Shown: positions 37,995 to 47,691, counted from the stretch's first letter. The stretch is 64,000 nucleotides of DNA from Rhizosphaericola mali (GCF_004337365.2 NZ_CP044016.1:434001-498000), one strand, 5' to 3'. Program-made: numbers and translations. The notes: generated by a model not told the origin, from the sequence alone.

Positions 37995-38921
37995 TTATTT
38001 ATTTAATATATGTAAATCTGCTGCTCCTTTTACTTCTGTAGATACTTCGCCAAGACTTCCTCCATTTGCCAATTGACCAGTATACACTTTGACAAAATCG
38101 ATATATTTTAATGTTATACTTTTGCCACTGCTATCACGCGCCCAGCCGATGTCAAAACTATTATATTGATTTTTGCTATAATTATCATATCCATTAGGAT
38201 CTAATCCTGTTGAGTAGCTGTCACTATACCCCCAACTAAAACCTAGATTCTTGACAAATCCATTAGTAGTGATTGTTTTGGGTAAAAGGGATCCTGTAAA
38301 TGTGATTGAATCTTGGTTATTTGCAAAAAGTGGATAATAGTTTTGTAGATGAAATGCATTGACTAAAACAGAATCTTTATTACCTTGGTTGTCCTTCCAA
38401 GGCACATTTGCGTATTTGTTAGGGTTGTAATAAGTAACGGAATAATTTTTAATGGTAGTGGTACTATCATAATTGCTTCCAGCTAACTCGTACCAACTAT
38501 CATCTGCGATGCCATTATTGTTGGCATCATAACTTACTAGTACTATTCCTGGTTCACTCCAGCCATTGTAAGGGTTGCCATAAATCGCGAGATCTGCTCC
38601 TGTTGTATCTTGTATGCTATGATCAAATTGAAAAATAACATAACCTCCAAATGCTCCTAAACTAATCATATTGGATACTGGTTTTCCGATAATTCCTTTT
38701 GCTGAAGTGTCAGTACCAATACTCGTGTTGATAAATTGACCTGGCGCAGGAGTATAGTCTAACACCTGAGAAATATATGCAGAGCTTGTATCGTTAGATA
38801 GTCTGGGGGTATATGTTTGCGTAGTAGTTTCTGGCGTGATTTTATTATCTTCCTTAGAACAGGAATAGATACCTATACTAAGAAGTAGAGTTGCAAGTGA
38901 TAAATATTTTTTGATTTTCAT
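37995..38921 (-). CDS. Surface lipoprotein of the B12 locus
   Basis: A 308-residue lipoprotein with lipobox GIYSC. It has a beta-rich domain with VSNMISLGAFGGYVIFQFDH, DLAIYGNPYNGWSEPGIV, DANNNGIADDSWYELAG (an acidic, calcium-binding-like loop) and a C-terminal YIDFVKVYTGQ. I know this type from Bacteroidota B12 loci beside BtuB and BtuG, where it is annotated only as a cell surface protein. A role in corrinoid binding is an inference. Seven bases separate it from the next gene and 13 from btuG. Confidence 0.72.
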   Translation of the reverse strand: MKIKKYLSLATLLLSIGIYSCSKEDNKITPETTTQTYTPRLSNDTSSAYISQVLDYTPAPGQFINTSIGTDTSAKGIIGKPVSNMISLGAFGGYVIFQFDHSIQDTTGADLAIYGNPYNGWSEPGIVLVSYDANNNGIADDSWYELAGSNYDSTTTIKNYSVTYYNPNKYANVPWKDNQGNKDSVLVNAFHLQNYYPLFANNQDSITFTGSLLPKTITTNGFVKNLGFSWGYSDSYSTGLDPNGYDNYSKNQYNSFDIGWARDSSGKSITLKYIDFVKVYTGQLANGGSLGEVSTEVKGAADLHILNK

Positions 38922-38934
38922 AATTTGTTTTTGA

Positions 38935-40077
38935 TTATTTTTTTAATAGTGCAAAATGGCCTGGGATCTGCCCCCCTGTAGCACTCCATTTTTTTGTTCC
39001 TTGTGCATTGAAGCAATATACCGTTCCAGATGTTTGGTAATCTTTTGCGTCAGTAACGTATACATCTCCATTACTAGGATTGACTAATAAACCATATGGA
39101 AGAGTAATTTGCGAATTAGTTCCATCTGAGATAAAACTTTCACTATTGATAGTATTGGTGGTTAAATTTATTTTTAAATATTGAATACTTGTTATAGTTC
39201 CGGTTTGGTTACTATAAGGCGTTCCAATAATATAAGCTGTATTATTATATATGTCAAAATTGCTCACAGATACATCAATTGAATCTTGTACAGTATTTGA
39301 ATTGCCATTAATGATAAATAGTTTAGATCTAATCTGGTTATAGTCACCTCTAGAGGATACATAGATTAAGCTGTTGTTAACTTTTACTTGATTAAGATTG
39401 ATAGCTACATTAAGCGTTTTGGTGACCGTAAAAGTATTCAGATCAATAATAGAAACTGTGTGGTCGTAATTATCAGGATTATATCCTCCTGAATTGGCTA
39501 CATACAGTTGATTATTATATACAGCAATTCCATCTGGTTGCCTTCCAACTTCTACTGTATTGATTATATTGTAGTTGGTTGTATCCAACTCTACAACTAT
39601 ACCATCTGCATTATTACTATCTCCAGTGGTACTTGTACTAATATCTCTATTGTATGCTGTGATGTATGCTTTCCCATTTGCAAAGCAAATATTACGCGCA
39701 TTTTTTATAGTTGTTTCTCCTAAATGTTTTGCTGTCGCAGCATCCATAATTTCAACTTTATTGCTCATATTAATGACCGCATACATTTTACTTCCATATA
39801 TCTGAATGTCGTTTCCGACATCTCCAAGTTCTTTGACTACTGTCGGGTTGATATAAGGATAAATATTACTATAGTATTTCTGCGCGCTAAAGTCTACATA
39901 GTCAATTGTGCTTCTATTTTCGCTCATGTTTCCTTCATTGAGTATGTAAAGCCTTTGATATACATTTGAAGTGTCGCTAATGGCTTGAGTGCTGACCTCT
40001 TGCGTGTTATTTGTTTCTTTTTTACAACCAATGATTAACTGGAGTAAGGATATGATGAGTATTATTTTTATTTTCAT
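38935..40077 (-). CDS. btuG: BtuG-type vitamin B12-binding propeller lipoprotein
   Basis: A 380-residue surface lipoprotein with lipobox LIIGC. It is a YncE-like beta-propeller: blades contain MYAVINMSNKVEIMDAATAK, AYITAYNRD, QLYVANSGGY and TVSIIDLNTFTVTKTL. In Bacteroides, BtuG sits on BtuB and captures B12 with very high affinity. The position directly after a BtuB-like receptor (3-base gap) under a cobalamin riboswitch makes this assignment likely. Confidence 0.82.
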   Translation of the reverse strand: MKIKIILIISLLQLIIGCKKETNNTQEVSTQAISDTSNVYQRLYILNEGNMSENRSTIDYVDFSAQKYYSNIYPYINPTVVKELGDVGNDIQIYGSKMYAVINMSNKVEIMDAATAKHLGETTIKNARNICFANGKAYITAYNRDISTSTTGDSNNADGIVVELDTTNYNIINTVEVGRQPDGIAVYNNQLYVANSGGYNPDNYDHTVSIIDLNTFTVTKTLNVAINLNQVKVNNSLIYVSSRGDYNQIRSKLFIINGNSNTVQDSIDVSVSNFDIYNNTAYIIGTPYSNQTGTITSIQYLKINLTTNTINSESFISDGTNSQITLPYGLLVNPSNGDVYVTDAKDYQTSGTVYCFNAQGTKKWSATGGQIPGHFALLKK

Positions 40078-40080
40078 ATA

Positions 40081-42060
40081 TTATAAAGTTATACTTAGAC
40101 TAAACTTGTAATTCCTACCAGGCATGGGATAATTTAAGATGACGTCATAATGTTGATTCAATAAATTATTGACCTCAGCGAGGAATGTTAGGTTGTGTTT
40201 TAGATAAGTAATGTTTTTGATTAATGAAATATCATGTGTATACCATGGAGAGACATAGCTATTCGGTAATGTAATGTCTGCAATGTTATAACGATAACCT
40301 GTATATAAATAACTATAATTTAAAGACCAACTTTTATAATTGAGATTAAAAGTAGCTGAACCAGAATTAATGGGGCTGTAAGGAATTAAATTATTATAGT
40401 TTGTTCCAGGTGTTTTATTGAGCGCTTTTTCCCACGTATATTGGATGCCAAGTGAACTGGACCAATGATTGTCAATTGTCCATTTTGATTTGATATTTGC
40501 ATTCAATCCATAAATAGCTACTTTATCCAAATTAGTCATTTTCCAACGAAATAAATTCGTTGAAGGCACTGCAATTATTTTATCGTTTACATGATTGTAG
40601 TAACCGTCTAAATTAAATGAAATATAGTCCCATATTTTTGAAATATTCTTTACGTAGTTAAGTCCGAGATCATATTGCTTTGCATATTCTGGTTTTAAAT
40701 TAACGTATCCAATACTCGTATAATATAAGTCGTTAAAAGTTGGCATTCGAAAAATATCCTTATAAAAACCGCGGATTCTTATATTTTTCCAATCAAATGG
40801 TTGCCATGAAAAAGATAAAGTTGGCGTAGCGATTTTTCGGTTAGGCTGTCTTGGTCCAAAACTAACCCTGTCGAAAGTCATAGTTTGCAAAACATTTGCT
40901 TGTATTTCCAATTGACGCCATTTCCATTGCGAAGCAACAAGCCCTAATATTGTTTTTCTACTGGGATATGCAAAGTCATACAAATTAGCATTCAAGTAAT
41001 TGTATTTTCCATCAAAGGATGCTAAAACTGTCCAAAAAGAGTTGATTTTAAATTGATTGGCGAAGGAAATATAGTACTCCTGATTATTATAAACATTATT
41101 TAAAATACCATTAGTTCCGACGGTTTCAGGATCGATATATCTCGTAAAATCATAAGAAAATTTACTTATTACTGAAAGCTGATAAAATGAATTTATTTTT
41201 TTGTCATATTTTGTTTGAATAAAAATATCTTTATCCCACAATCTCTGTGAATTGTAAAAATTATTATTAACTATTGCTCCAGGTAATCCTCTTTGCGAAT
41301 TATAAAAGTATAAATGTGTATTCCAAATGCTACTATCTCTATATTTTCCGATGAATCCTAGTTCGATTCTATCGGCGGTAATGTCCGCATTTTTTCGAGT
41401 TGCAGTGGTGTCATAGCCAGTCGTTTTGTATCTAAATTTATATTGTCCATCGGCTCTTATATGTTCTGCACTGAGCGTAAGACTATAGTTATTATTTAAT
41501 TTTTGTTGCCATAATATGGAAGGGTTAAATAACCCGAAACTTCCAGATTTTACAGTAGTCTTTAGATAAGGTTTGTAGTTTTCTGAGTTAGGCGTTTTAG
41601 ATTGTAGATATATTGTTGCACCAGATGCGTAAGCTATAGCTGGCTGTAGCATAGAAGTATTGCCTGCATTGTACAGTCTGATTTCTTCAATATTGTCTAA
41701 TGAAAACTTACCTAAATCTATCTGTCCATTTTGCATATTGCCAATAGCAACACCATCGTAAAATAATGCGGTATGGTTACTTCCTAGACTTCGTGTATTG
41801 ACAGTTTTGATACCGCCGATACCACCATAGTCCTTAATCTGTACTCCGGAAAAGTAGCGCAAAGCGTCTGCAACAGAAAAACTGTTTAGTCTTTGGATGT
41901 TGGTATCTTTTAGTATTTGAAGTGGAACGGGAGAGGTAAAGGCTGGGCTGTTAATTATTGTACGTACTTTCACAGGAGTAAGGTCAGCATTCTGTGCGAA
42001 TGACTGATGGATGTCCAATGTGAAAAGAATATAAATAACTATAAAAATATATCTACGCAC
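40081..42060 (-). CDS. btuB: TonB-dependent vitamin B12 receptor (BtuB-like)
   Basis: A 659-residue outer-membrane receptor. Signal peptide MRRYIFIVIYILFTLDIHQS up to FAQ. A plug domain (about 45-170) with SVADALRYFSGVQIKDYGG and NTRSLGSNHTALFYDG is followed by a 22-strand barrel ending ISLTL-like (FSLSITL). It lacks the carboxypeptidase-like N-terminal domain of SusC receptors, as is usual for BtuB. The start codon is GTG at 42060. The cobalamin riboswitch upstream fixes the likely substrate. No BtuCDF inner-membrane transporter lies in this window. Confidence 0.88.
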   Translation of the reverse strand: MRRYIFIVIYILFTLDIHQSFAQNADLTPVKVRTIINSPAFTSPVPLQILKDTNIQRLNSFSVADALRYFSGVQIKDYGGIGGIKTVNTRSLGSNHTALFYDGVAIGNMQNGQIDLGKFSLDNIEEIRLYNAGNTSMLQPAIAYASGATIYLQSKTPNSENYKPYLKTTVKSGSFGLFNPSILWQQKLNNNYSLTLSAEHIRADGQYKFRYKTTGYDTTATRKNADITADRIELGFIGKYRDSSIWNTHLYFYNSQRGLPGAIVNNNFYNSQRLWDKDIFIQTKYDKKINSFYQLSVISKFSYDFTRYIDPETVGTNGILNNVYNNQEYYISFANQFKINSFWTVLASFDGKYNYLNANLYDFAYPSRKTILGLVASQWKWRQLEIQANVLQTMTFDRVSFGPRQPNRKIATPTLSFSWQPFDWKNIRIRGFYKDIFRMPTFNDLYYTSIGYVNLKPEYAKQYDLGLNYVKNISKIWDYISFNLDGYYNHVNDKIIAVPSTNLFRWKMTNLDKVAIYGLNANIKSKWTIDNHWSSSLGIQYTWEKALNKTPGTNYNNLIPYSPINSGSATFNLNYKSWSLNYSYLYTGYRYNIADITLPNSYVSPWYTHDISLIKNITYLKHNLTFLAEVNNLLNQHYDVILNYPMPGRNYKFSLSITL

Positions 42061-42126
42061 TTTAATACTTTATTCTCGAATAGAGTCAATACGGAGATAC
42101 ACTTATATAGGATATATATAAGATTG

Positions 42127-42326
42127 CATTCCGAATTGCTTTCGCCCGAAACAATGAATGGAGAGGATTAGGCAGGTCTTCTGGCTTATTTTTACGGAAT
42201 TCCTTCCCGTTGATTAAAACAGTGGAAATATTCCAACGAATTTATTCGAAAAATCACAGCTACGGGGATAGCGTCGGAATAACACCGACTTCCCTTTTAA
42301 TTTCTTTATTCAAGGAAACCTAAAAC
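42127..42326 (-). promoter_or_regulatory. Cobalamin riboswitch
   Basis: On the minus strand the leader of btuB shows the conserved cobalamin riboswitch elements in order: GGTTTCC near 42318, GGGAA(GTCGGTG) followed by TCCGACGCTATCCCCGTAGC (about 42256-42295), and the B12 box AAGCCAGAAGACCTGCCT (42187-42170). A hairpin at 42160-42127 follows and is probably the expression platform. It is expected to shut off btuB, btuG and the two lipoprotein genes when adenosyl- or methylcobalamin is plentiful. Confidence 0.92.
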
Positions 42327-42332
42327 TCTATG

Positions 42333-42340
42333 CAAAGATA
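42333..42340 (-). promoter_or_regulatory. -7 promoter box of the B12 uptake operon
   Basis: On the minus strand TATCTTTG matches TAnnTTTG just upstream of the riboswitch, so transcription would begin almost at its first conserved helix. No -33 TTG is visible. Confidence 0.6.
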
Positions 42341-42400
42341 CGAAATTGTAAAATGTTAAAAAGAATAAAAAAAACGGATAGTTTCAATTATTAAAAAGTG

Positions 42401-44896
42401 CTATTTTTTTATAAATTTTAAATTGCTTATTGATTTGGAATTAATAATTATTTGGATCCAGTAAATTCCAGAGGGCAATGTACTGATGTCAATTGTTTGT
42501 TGTTGGTTGTTGACAATACCACTATTTACTATTTTTCCTGCCATACTAATTAATTTATAAGTAGCTCCAATGGATGCATTTTGAATTGTAATCGAACTTG
42601 TGGCAGGATTTGGAAATAATAATGTTTGCTTTTCATTATTTGCTTGTAATGAAATTACTTTGCTGTAAGTACTTTTTCCATCTAAGTCAACTTGTCTTAA
42701 TTTATAATATATGCTACCTTTACTAAAATTATTATCTGTAAAACTATAACTTGCATTGGAGCCGTTTCCATTACTAAATTTGCTACTTATTTTTCCAATA
42801 GAATCCCAAGTATTCGCATCGTAACTACGCATAATCTCAAAATATGAATTATTTACTTCTACTCCTGTTGTCCAACTTAATAATATATTGTTTGTAGACG
42901 TGAATGTTCCAGTTAATTCTTTAGAATATTCAACGGGCAACGAATAGGGATAATTGAAAATAACGGTATCTACATCGGAAAGGCAACCATCGGAGGTTGA
43001 TATCCTGTAAAATGTTTTTGCTATTCCAGAAAAAGAACTACTGGGTGTAAATGATACTCTGTTATTTGCAAATCCCCAATTTCCATAAGTGTTGGTCATT
43101 GAAGTTGCCCCAAGATTTACTGTGCCATCTCCATTTGAAAAATAAAATGAATTTGTATTTATTGATGACGCACCAGTTGTAGTCAAGGAGCTGTTACCAC
43201 TTACATAGGTGAATGAAGTATCATTTGAGATTACATTTTGACTACCAGTTGTGCTTGAGCCTCCATTTATTGATGTAATTAGATATGTTGTTGTGCTATC
43301 TTTTGTAACTCTAGGGCCTGTAAGTGCTACATATACTGTAGATGCTTTACTTCTGTAGGTATTATTGTTAAGTCCAGTATAGCTACTAGTTATGCTATAT
43401 TGGACCGTTGCAATTCCTTTATAATTTGCAGCTCTTGTATAGATGAGTTGTTTTGTTGACGTAGTATATGTCCATATACCAGATGTATTAGTTGTAGTGA
43501 TTGTAGACATTATTCCATTCGCATCGTAAGTAATTGTTTGATGTGGAGTCGTACTACTACTTGAATCAAGTAAATTTGCAGCATTGGCATTAAATCTAAA
43601 TGATGAAGGTTCTATATTAGAATTATTTAAAATAGATTCATTGTCGTAGGCATTATCATTTGAAAGAGGGTATATGCTTGTACTTCCAACCGTTGTAGTA
43701 CTTGTATTTATACAAGTACTTGCATAATCATCATTGGAAATGGCTGCTTTGGGAATACTAATAAACAAATTTCTAATCGCATGGTTATTACTGCTTCCTC
43801 CTGTACTACCTGCAAATCCAATATTAAATGATGCTGGCGGCGTTGTATTAATATTTGTAACAACTCCCGTACCCGTTGAATTTGCATCATTTCTATTATC
43901 AACATATTTGATCGTACCTACTGGATAATAAAACGAATTGACCATCGTTTCTAAAGTGTTTCCATGTTTAATTTTTACAGTTATGCTATATCCTGATACA
44001 GTAGTTGTTCCTGACGTTAATACGGGTGTAATATCTATGTATGCTTTTCTAAAGTCTGCATTTGTTGAGTCTGTTGCTAATGTTGCCGAGCCAATGGTAT
44101 AGCTTGATGTACTTATTGGGCTGCTTGAATATCCATATAATAGATTGTTGGTTCCTCCTGGTGTCATATCTGTGGAGGTACTAGATGCATTTGTTTGGCT
44201 TGTTGCATCTGTCTTTAGATAACCTGCATATTTTGAGATATTATTATTTTGAGTGCTGGATGTATATAATACAGGATAGCCCCAATAATAATCATTGTAA
44301 CTAGTCGATAAGGAAGGGTTGTATGTTTTAAAATCTTTACCTGCCGCACCCCTAATTGTTACATGATTTCTAAATGAATTTGCGTTATTTGAGCCAAAAA
44401 AAGTAGAAGTTTTGGAAAAACCATTTTTGCCTGCTTCGTAAGCTTTAAAATTGCCATATTCATCAAAACTTACACCTAAATATGCATCTTGCAAACCTTG
44501 AATCCCACCACTTGTTGAATAGCCGAATGCCCCTCCTGATGGACCTGCATTAGAAGCTGAGATATTTATCTTTGAATCATATAAAAAAAAACTAAAGCCA
44601 TCTGCTCCATCAGTGCCTGTATTGGGATTAGCTGAAAATTCAAATTCTATATGAATTCCTCCATTAGACGGAAAAGCATCTTTATTGAAAACGGCAAATC
44701 CTGACATTCCATTTGTATTGGGAGTTAAGTAAAGGTACGAATTTACAAATTTGGGATACCCCGCACTTGTAGCATTTGAATTTCCGAAAGTGGTGATATC
44801 TGTACTTGAACTTGCCAAAGAATTAAAATACGGAAATTGGCCATATGTGGCTAATCCCAATAAGACCAATATGATTGATAACAAGAGGTGTTTCAT
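42401..44896 (-). CDS. Secreted L-type-lectin-like protein with T9SS sorting domain
   Basis: An 831-residue exported protein with signal peptide MKHLLLSIILVLLGLATYG. Residues about 20-385 resemble a bacterial legume-lectin-like fold (IHIEFEFSANPNTGTDGADG, FSFFLYDSK, YLGVSFDEYGNF). Middle regions are Ser/Thr/Asn-rich, with Ig-like or cadherin-like strands (VQYSITSS, AKTFYRISTSDGC). The last about 80 residues form the T9SS type A sorting domain: LLFPNPATSSITIQNAS, then STLPSGIYWIQI, ending LKFIKK. It should be secreted through the outer membrane and anchored to the surface; probably a glycan-binding adhesin. Confidence 0.85.
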   Translation of the reverse strand: MKHLLLSIILVLLGLATYGQFPYFNSLASSSTDITTFGNSNATSAGYPKFVNSYLYLTPNTNGMSGFAVFNKDAFPSNGGIHIEFEFSANPNTGTDGADGFSFFLYDSKINISASNAGPSGGAFGYSTSGGIQGLQDAYLGVSFDEYGNFKAYEAGKNGFSKTSTFFGSNNANSFRNHVTIRGAAGKDFKTYNPSLSTSYNDYYWGYPVLYTSSTQNNNISKYAGYLKTDATSQTNASSTSTDMTPGGTNNLLYGYSSSPISTSSYTIGSATLATDSTNADFRKAYIDITPVLTSGTTTVSGYSITVKIKHGNTLETMVNSFYYPVGTIKYVDNRNDANSTGTGVVTNINTTPPASFNIGFAGSTGGSSNNHAIRNLFISIPKAAISNDDYASTCINTSTTTVGSTSIYPLSNDNAYDNESILNNSNIEPSSFRFNANAANLLDSSSSTTPHQTITYDANGIMSTITTTNTSGIWTYTTSTKQLIYTRAANYKGIATVQYSITSSYTGLNNNTYRSKASTVYVALTGPRVTKDSTTTYLITSINGGSSTTGSQNVISNDTSFTYVSGNSSLTTTGASSINTNSFYFSNGDGTVNLGATSMTNTYGNWGFANNRVSFTPSSSFSGIAKTFYRISTSDGCLSDVDTVIFNYPYSLPVEYSKELTGTFTSTNNILLSWTTGVEVNNSYFEIMRSYDANTWDSIGKISSKFSNGNGSNASYSFTDNNFSKGSIYYKLRQVDLDGKSTYSKVISLQANNEKQTLLFPNPATSSITIQNASIGATYKLISMAGKIVNSGIVNNQQQTIDISTLPSGIYWIQIIINSKSISNLKFIKK

Positions 44897-45310
44897 GAAA
44901 AATGATTGTTGGTTTGCACGCGCAAAATTATTGAATCATTTATTAAAAAAATAGCAGGTAAAATAATAGTTTTTTGGTTTTGTGCATATGTAAATAATCG
45001 AGTATTATTTTTTAATAATATTTAAATTATTTTAATAATTATTGATATTTGTTAAATAGACAAAAGATTTTTTACAAAAAAAAGTATTTAAAATCTCATT
45101 CTAAAAAGTATTATTCGGTGTGATTATCTTTAATTTAGGTTATTACAATTATTATTTTTTAGGAATTATAGCTAACAAAAAGTCATGAAAAGAATATCAT
45201 AGGTTGATCAAATATTTTTTTAAAAACTACAATGATAACATTTTTAAAAAACTAGCTTTTTTTCATAAATAACATAACTAATTGATTATTATTTATGTTG
45301 TAATTTTGTT
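44897..45310. other. Very AT-rich intergenic region
   Basis: I see no gene here. On the minus strand TAATTTTG (44930-44923) is a candidate -7 box for the lectin gene, with a short leader of about 20 bases. The rest is among the most AT-rich sequence of the window. Confidence 0.5.
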
Positions 45311-45385
45311 TGGTGGTCATGCCTAGAATCGAACTAGGATCTGGAGCTTCGGAAACTCTTATACTATCCATTGTACTACACGACC
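45311..45385 (-). tRNA. tRNA-Arg(CCG)
   Basis: Reverse complement folds as a cloverleaf: acceptor GGTCGTG with CATGACC, D arm GTAC/GTAT, an anticodon arm whose 7-base loop TTCCGAA gives anticodon CCG (reads CGG, Arg), and the T arm CCTAG-TTCGATT-CTAGG. The 3' CCA is encoded (45311-45313), after discriminator A. The variable loop has 4 bases, and the first anticodon-stem pair is an A-C mismatch. A TACATTTG -7 box precedes it. Confidence 0.92.
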
Positions 45386-45393
45386 AAGTTGCG

Positions 45394-45401
45394 CAAATGT
45401 A
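45394..45401 (-). promoter_or_regulatory. -7 promoter box of tRNA-Arg
   Basis: On the minus strand TACATTTG lies 8 bases upstream of the first tRNA base. No clear -33 element is seen. Confidence 0.5.
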
Positions 45402-45527
45402 GGAAATAATCCATTTTTTGGGATAATATTAAAATCTCAAAAAATTAGTCAAAAAATATTTCTTAAAACTAAAAAAATTAGTAATTTAGCAAATGGAATT
45501 AGTTTTAAATTTTAAGCTGAATTTGAT

Positions 45528-46289
45528 ATGAGTAGTCACGCATCCAAAAATTTGAGGTATTTAAGAAAATTAAGAGGTTGGACGCAGGATCAATTTGCGA
45601 ATAAGTTGAATATTAAAAGATCGCTATTGGGCGCTTACGAAGAGGAGCGGGCAGAGCCAAGGATCGAGGTTTTGCAAGAAGTAGCACGAATATTTAAATT
45701 GAGTATGGACGAAATATTGCTCAATGATTTGGCTGTACCTCGCGGTGGTGGTTCGTATATTGATCAACGTCGCGCATTAAAAATGGCGTCTGAGCCTAAT
45801 CAAATTCAGTTTGTTCCAGTTAAGGCTGCTGCTGGATATTTAGCCGGTTATGCCGATCCTGAATTTATTGAGGAGCTTAATTCCTTTACCCTGCCCATGT
45901 TGGGACCAGGCAATTATCGAGCTTTTGAAATCGCTGGAGATAGTATGTTGCCGACACCGAGTGGCAGTGTTATCGTCGGTGAAAGGATAGATGGCTTGGA
46001 GGATATTCGCAGTCAAGATTCCTATATCGTCGTTAGTAAAAATGGAGGTATCGTCTATAAACGTGTGCAAAGAAATAATAAAAATAAAGCGGTGCTGACG
46101 TTGGTAAGTGATAATTCTCTTTATGAGCCATATCAAGTAAATCTTTCTGAAATTGTGGAATTTTGGAATGCTAAAATGATTTTGACAAAAGCAAATCAAC
46201 AAAGACGATGGGATGTTGATCAATTAGCAGGTATGGTCACCTCATTACAACAACAAGTTTCTGATTTATCTAAAAAGAATAAAAACTAA
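45528..46289 (+). CDS. LexA-like HTH regulator with S24 peptidase domain
   Basis: A 253-residue protein. Residues 5-65 form an XRE-type helix-turn-helix (LRYLRKLRGWTQDQFANKLN, then RSLLGAYEEERAEP). Residues about 95-215 are an S24 peptidase domain with Ser139 in AGDSM and Lys178 in GIVYKRV, 39 residues apart, close to the 37 of E. coli LexA. A candidate self-cleavage bond is Ala102-Gly103 in AAAGYLAG. It probably represses stress or SOS-type genes and is inactivated by autocleavage. The C-terminus ends in a short coiled coil. It differs from canonical LexA in having an XRE-type DNA-binding domain. Confidence 0.87.
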   Translation: MSSHASKNLRYLRKLRGWTQDQFANKLNIKRSLLGAYEEERAEPRIEVLQEVARIFKLSMDEILLNDLAVPRGGGSYIDQRRALKMASEPNQIQFVPVKAAAGYLAGYADPEFIEELNSFTLPMLGPGNYRAFEIAGDSMLPTPSGSVIVGERIDGLEDIRSQDSYIVVSKNGGIVYKRVQRNNKNKAVLTLVSDNSLYEPYQVNLSEIVEFWNAKMILTKANQQRRWDVDQLAGMVTSLQQQVSDLSKKNKN

Positions 46290-46325
46290 CTACTTACAAA
46301 AAAGAGTGGTTTCCAATACATTTAT

Positions 46326-46333
46326 TAAATTTG
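46326..46333 (+). promoter_or_regulatory. -7 promoter box of ffh
   Basis: TAAATTTG matches TAnnTTTG, 29 bases before the ffh ATG. The -33 position reads GTGG rather than TTG. Confidence 0.45.
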
Positions 46334-46362
46334 CACCCTTATAAAGTGTAAAGTGTAACTTC

Positions 46363-47691
46363 ATGTTCAATAATCTCAGTGAAAGGTTAGAATCTGCGTT
46401 CAAAAATATTAAAGGTGAAGCGCATATTTCTGAATTAAATATTGCGAATACTGTTAAAGATATTCGTCGCGCTTTGTTGGAAGCCGATGTAAATTATAAA
46501 ATTGCTAAAGAATTTACTGATAAAGTAAAAGAACGAGCTTTAGGAGAAAAGGTAATCAATTCCATCAGCCCAGGTCAATTAATGGTCAAAATTGTGCAAG
46601 ATCAATTGACCGAATTAATGGGTGGTACAGAAGCTAGTTTCAATGCCGATGGCAAACCTGCAGTTGTTTTGATTTCCGGTTTGCAAGGTAGTGGTAAGAC
46701 TACTTTCAGTGGTAAATTAGCTAACTACTTGAAAACCAAAAAGAATAAAGCTGTTTTGTTGGTAGCGGATGATATCTATCGTCCTGCGGCGATTGATCAG
46801 TTGAAAGTTTTAGGTGAGCAAGTGGGAGTAGAGGTTTATAGTGAAGTCGAAAATAAAGATGCCGTTTCTATTGCCCAAAATGCTATTGCTTACGCAAAAG
46901 AAAAAGGCAAAAACGTTGTAATCATCGATACAGCTGGTCGTTTGGCCGTTGATGAAATGATGATGAACGAGGTGGCAAATATCAAAGCGGCGGTTAACCC
47001 TAACGAAATTTTGTTTGTCGTGGATTCCATGACTGGACAGGATGCGGTAAATACGGCAAAAGCGTTCAATGATAGATTGGATTTTTCTGGTGTTGTTTTA
47101 ACCAAATTGGATGGTGACACACGTGGTGGTGCTGCGCTTACAATTAAATATACGGTTCAAAAACCGATCAAATTTGTAAGTAGTGGTGAGAAAATGGATA
47201 CGTTAGACATATTCTATCCTGATAGAATGGCGCAACGTATTTTGGGTATGGGGGATATTACCTCTTTGGTAGAGCGTGCTCAAGCGCAATTTGATGAAGA
47301 ACAAGCAAAGAAATTAGAAAAGAAAATTCGTAGAAATTCATTTGATTTTCAAGATTTCTTAGATCAATTGCAACAGATCAAAAAAATGGGTAACCTTAAA
47401 GATTTGATGGGTATGTTGCCTGGTGTGGGTAAAGCGATTAAAGATATTGATATAAGTGATGATGCATTCAAAGGTGTAGAAGCGATTATTCACTCTATGA
47501 CTCCATTTGAAAGAGCGAATCCTGATTCAATCGACGTAAGTCGCAGAAAAAGAATAGCCTCTGGTGCTGGGAAAAATGTGAATGAAGTAAACGCTTTGAT
47601 GAAACAATTTGACCAGATGCGTCAGATGATGAAAATGATGAATAAAATGCCGATGGGAATGATGAAACGCATGACCGGCATGGGTATGTAA
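46363..47691 (+). CDS. ffh: Signal recognition particle protein Ffh
   Basis: A 442-residue SRP GTPase that targets nascent membrane proteins to FtsY and the translocon. N domain (1-90), G domain with GLQGSGKTT (106-114), ADDIYRPAAIDQL, IIDTAGRL and VLTKLDGDTRGGA, then the M domain with LPGVGKAIKDI and the methionine-rich C-terminus (MMKMMNKMPMGMMKRM) that binds signal peptides and 4.5S RNA. Length is normal. Confidence 0.97.
   Translation: MFNNLSERLESAFKNIKGEAHISELNIANTVKDIRRALLEADVNYKIAKEFTDKVKERALGEKVINSISPGQLMVKIVQDQLTELMGGTEASFNADGKPAVVLISGLQGSGKTTFSGKLANYLKTKKNKAVLLVADDIYRPAAIDQLKVLGEQVGVEVYSEVENKDAVSIAQNAIAYAKEKGKNVVIIDTAGRLAVDEMMMNEVANIKAAVNPNEILFVVDSMTGQDAVNTAKAFNDRLDFSGVVLTKLDGDTRGGAALTIKYTVQKPIKFVSSGEKMDTLDIFYPDRMAQRILGMGDITSLVERAQAQFDEEQAKKLEKKIRRNSFDFQDFLDQLQQIKKMGNLKDLMGMLPGVGKAIKDIDISDDAFKGVEAIIHSMTPFERANPDSIDVSRRKRIASGAGKNVNEVNALMKQFDQMRQMMKMMNKMPMGMMKRMTGMGM

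Noticed and set aside
45311-45385. tRNA-Arg as an integration site for a mobile island, given the AT-rich flank
   Set aside because: I see no integrase, no second copy of the tRNA 3' end and no shift to foreign genes on either side.
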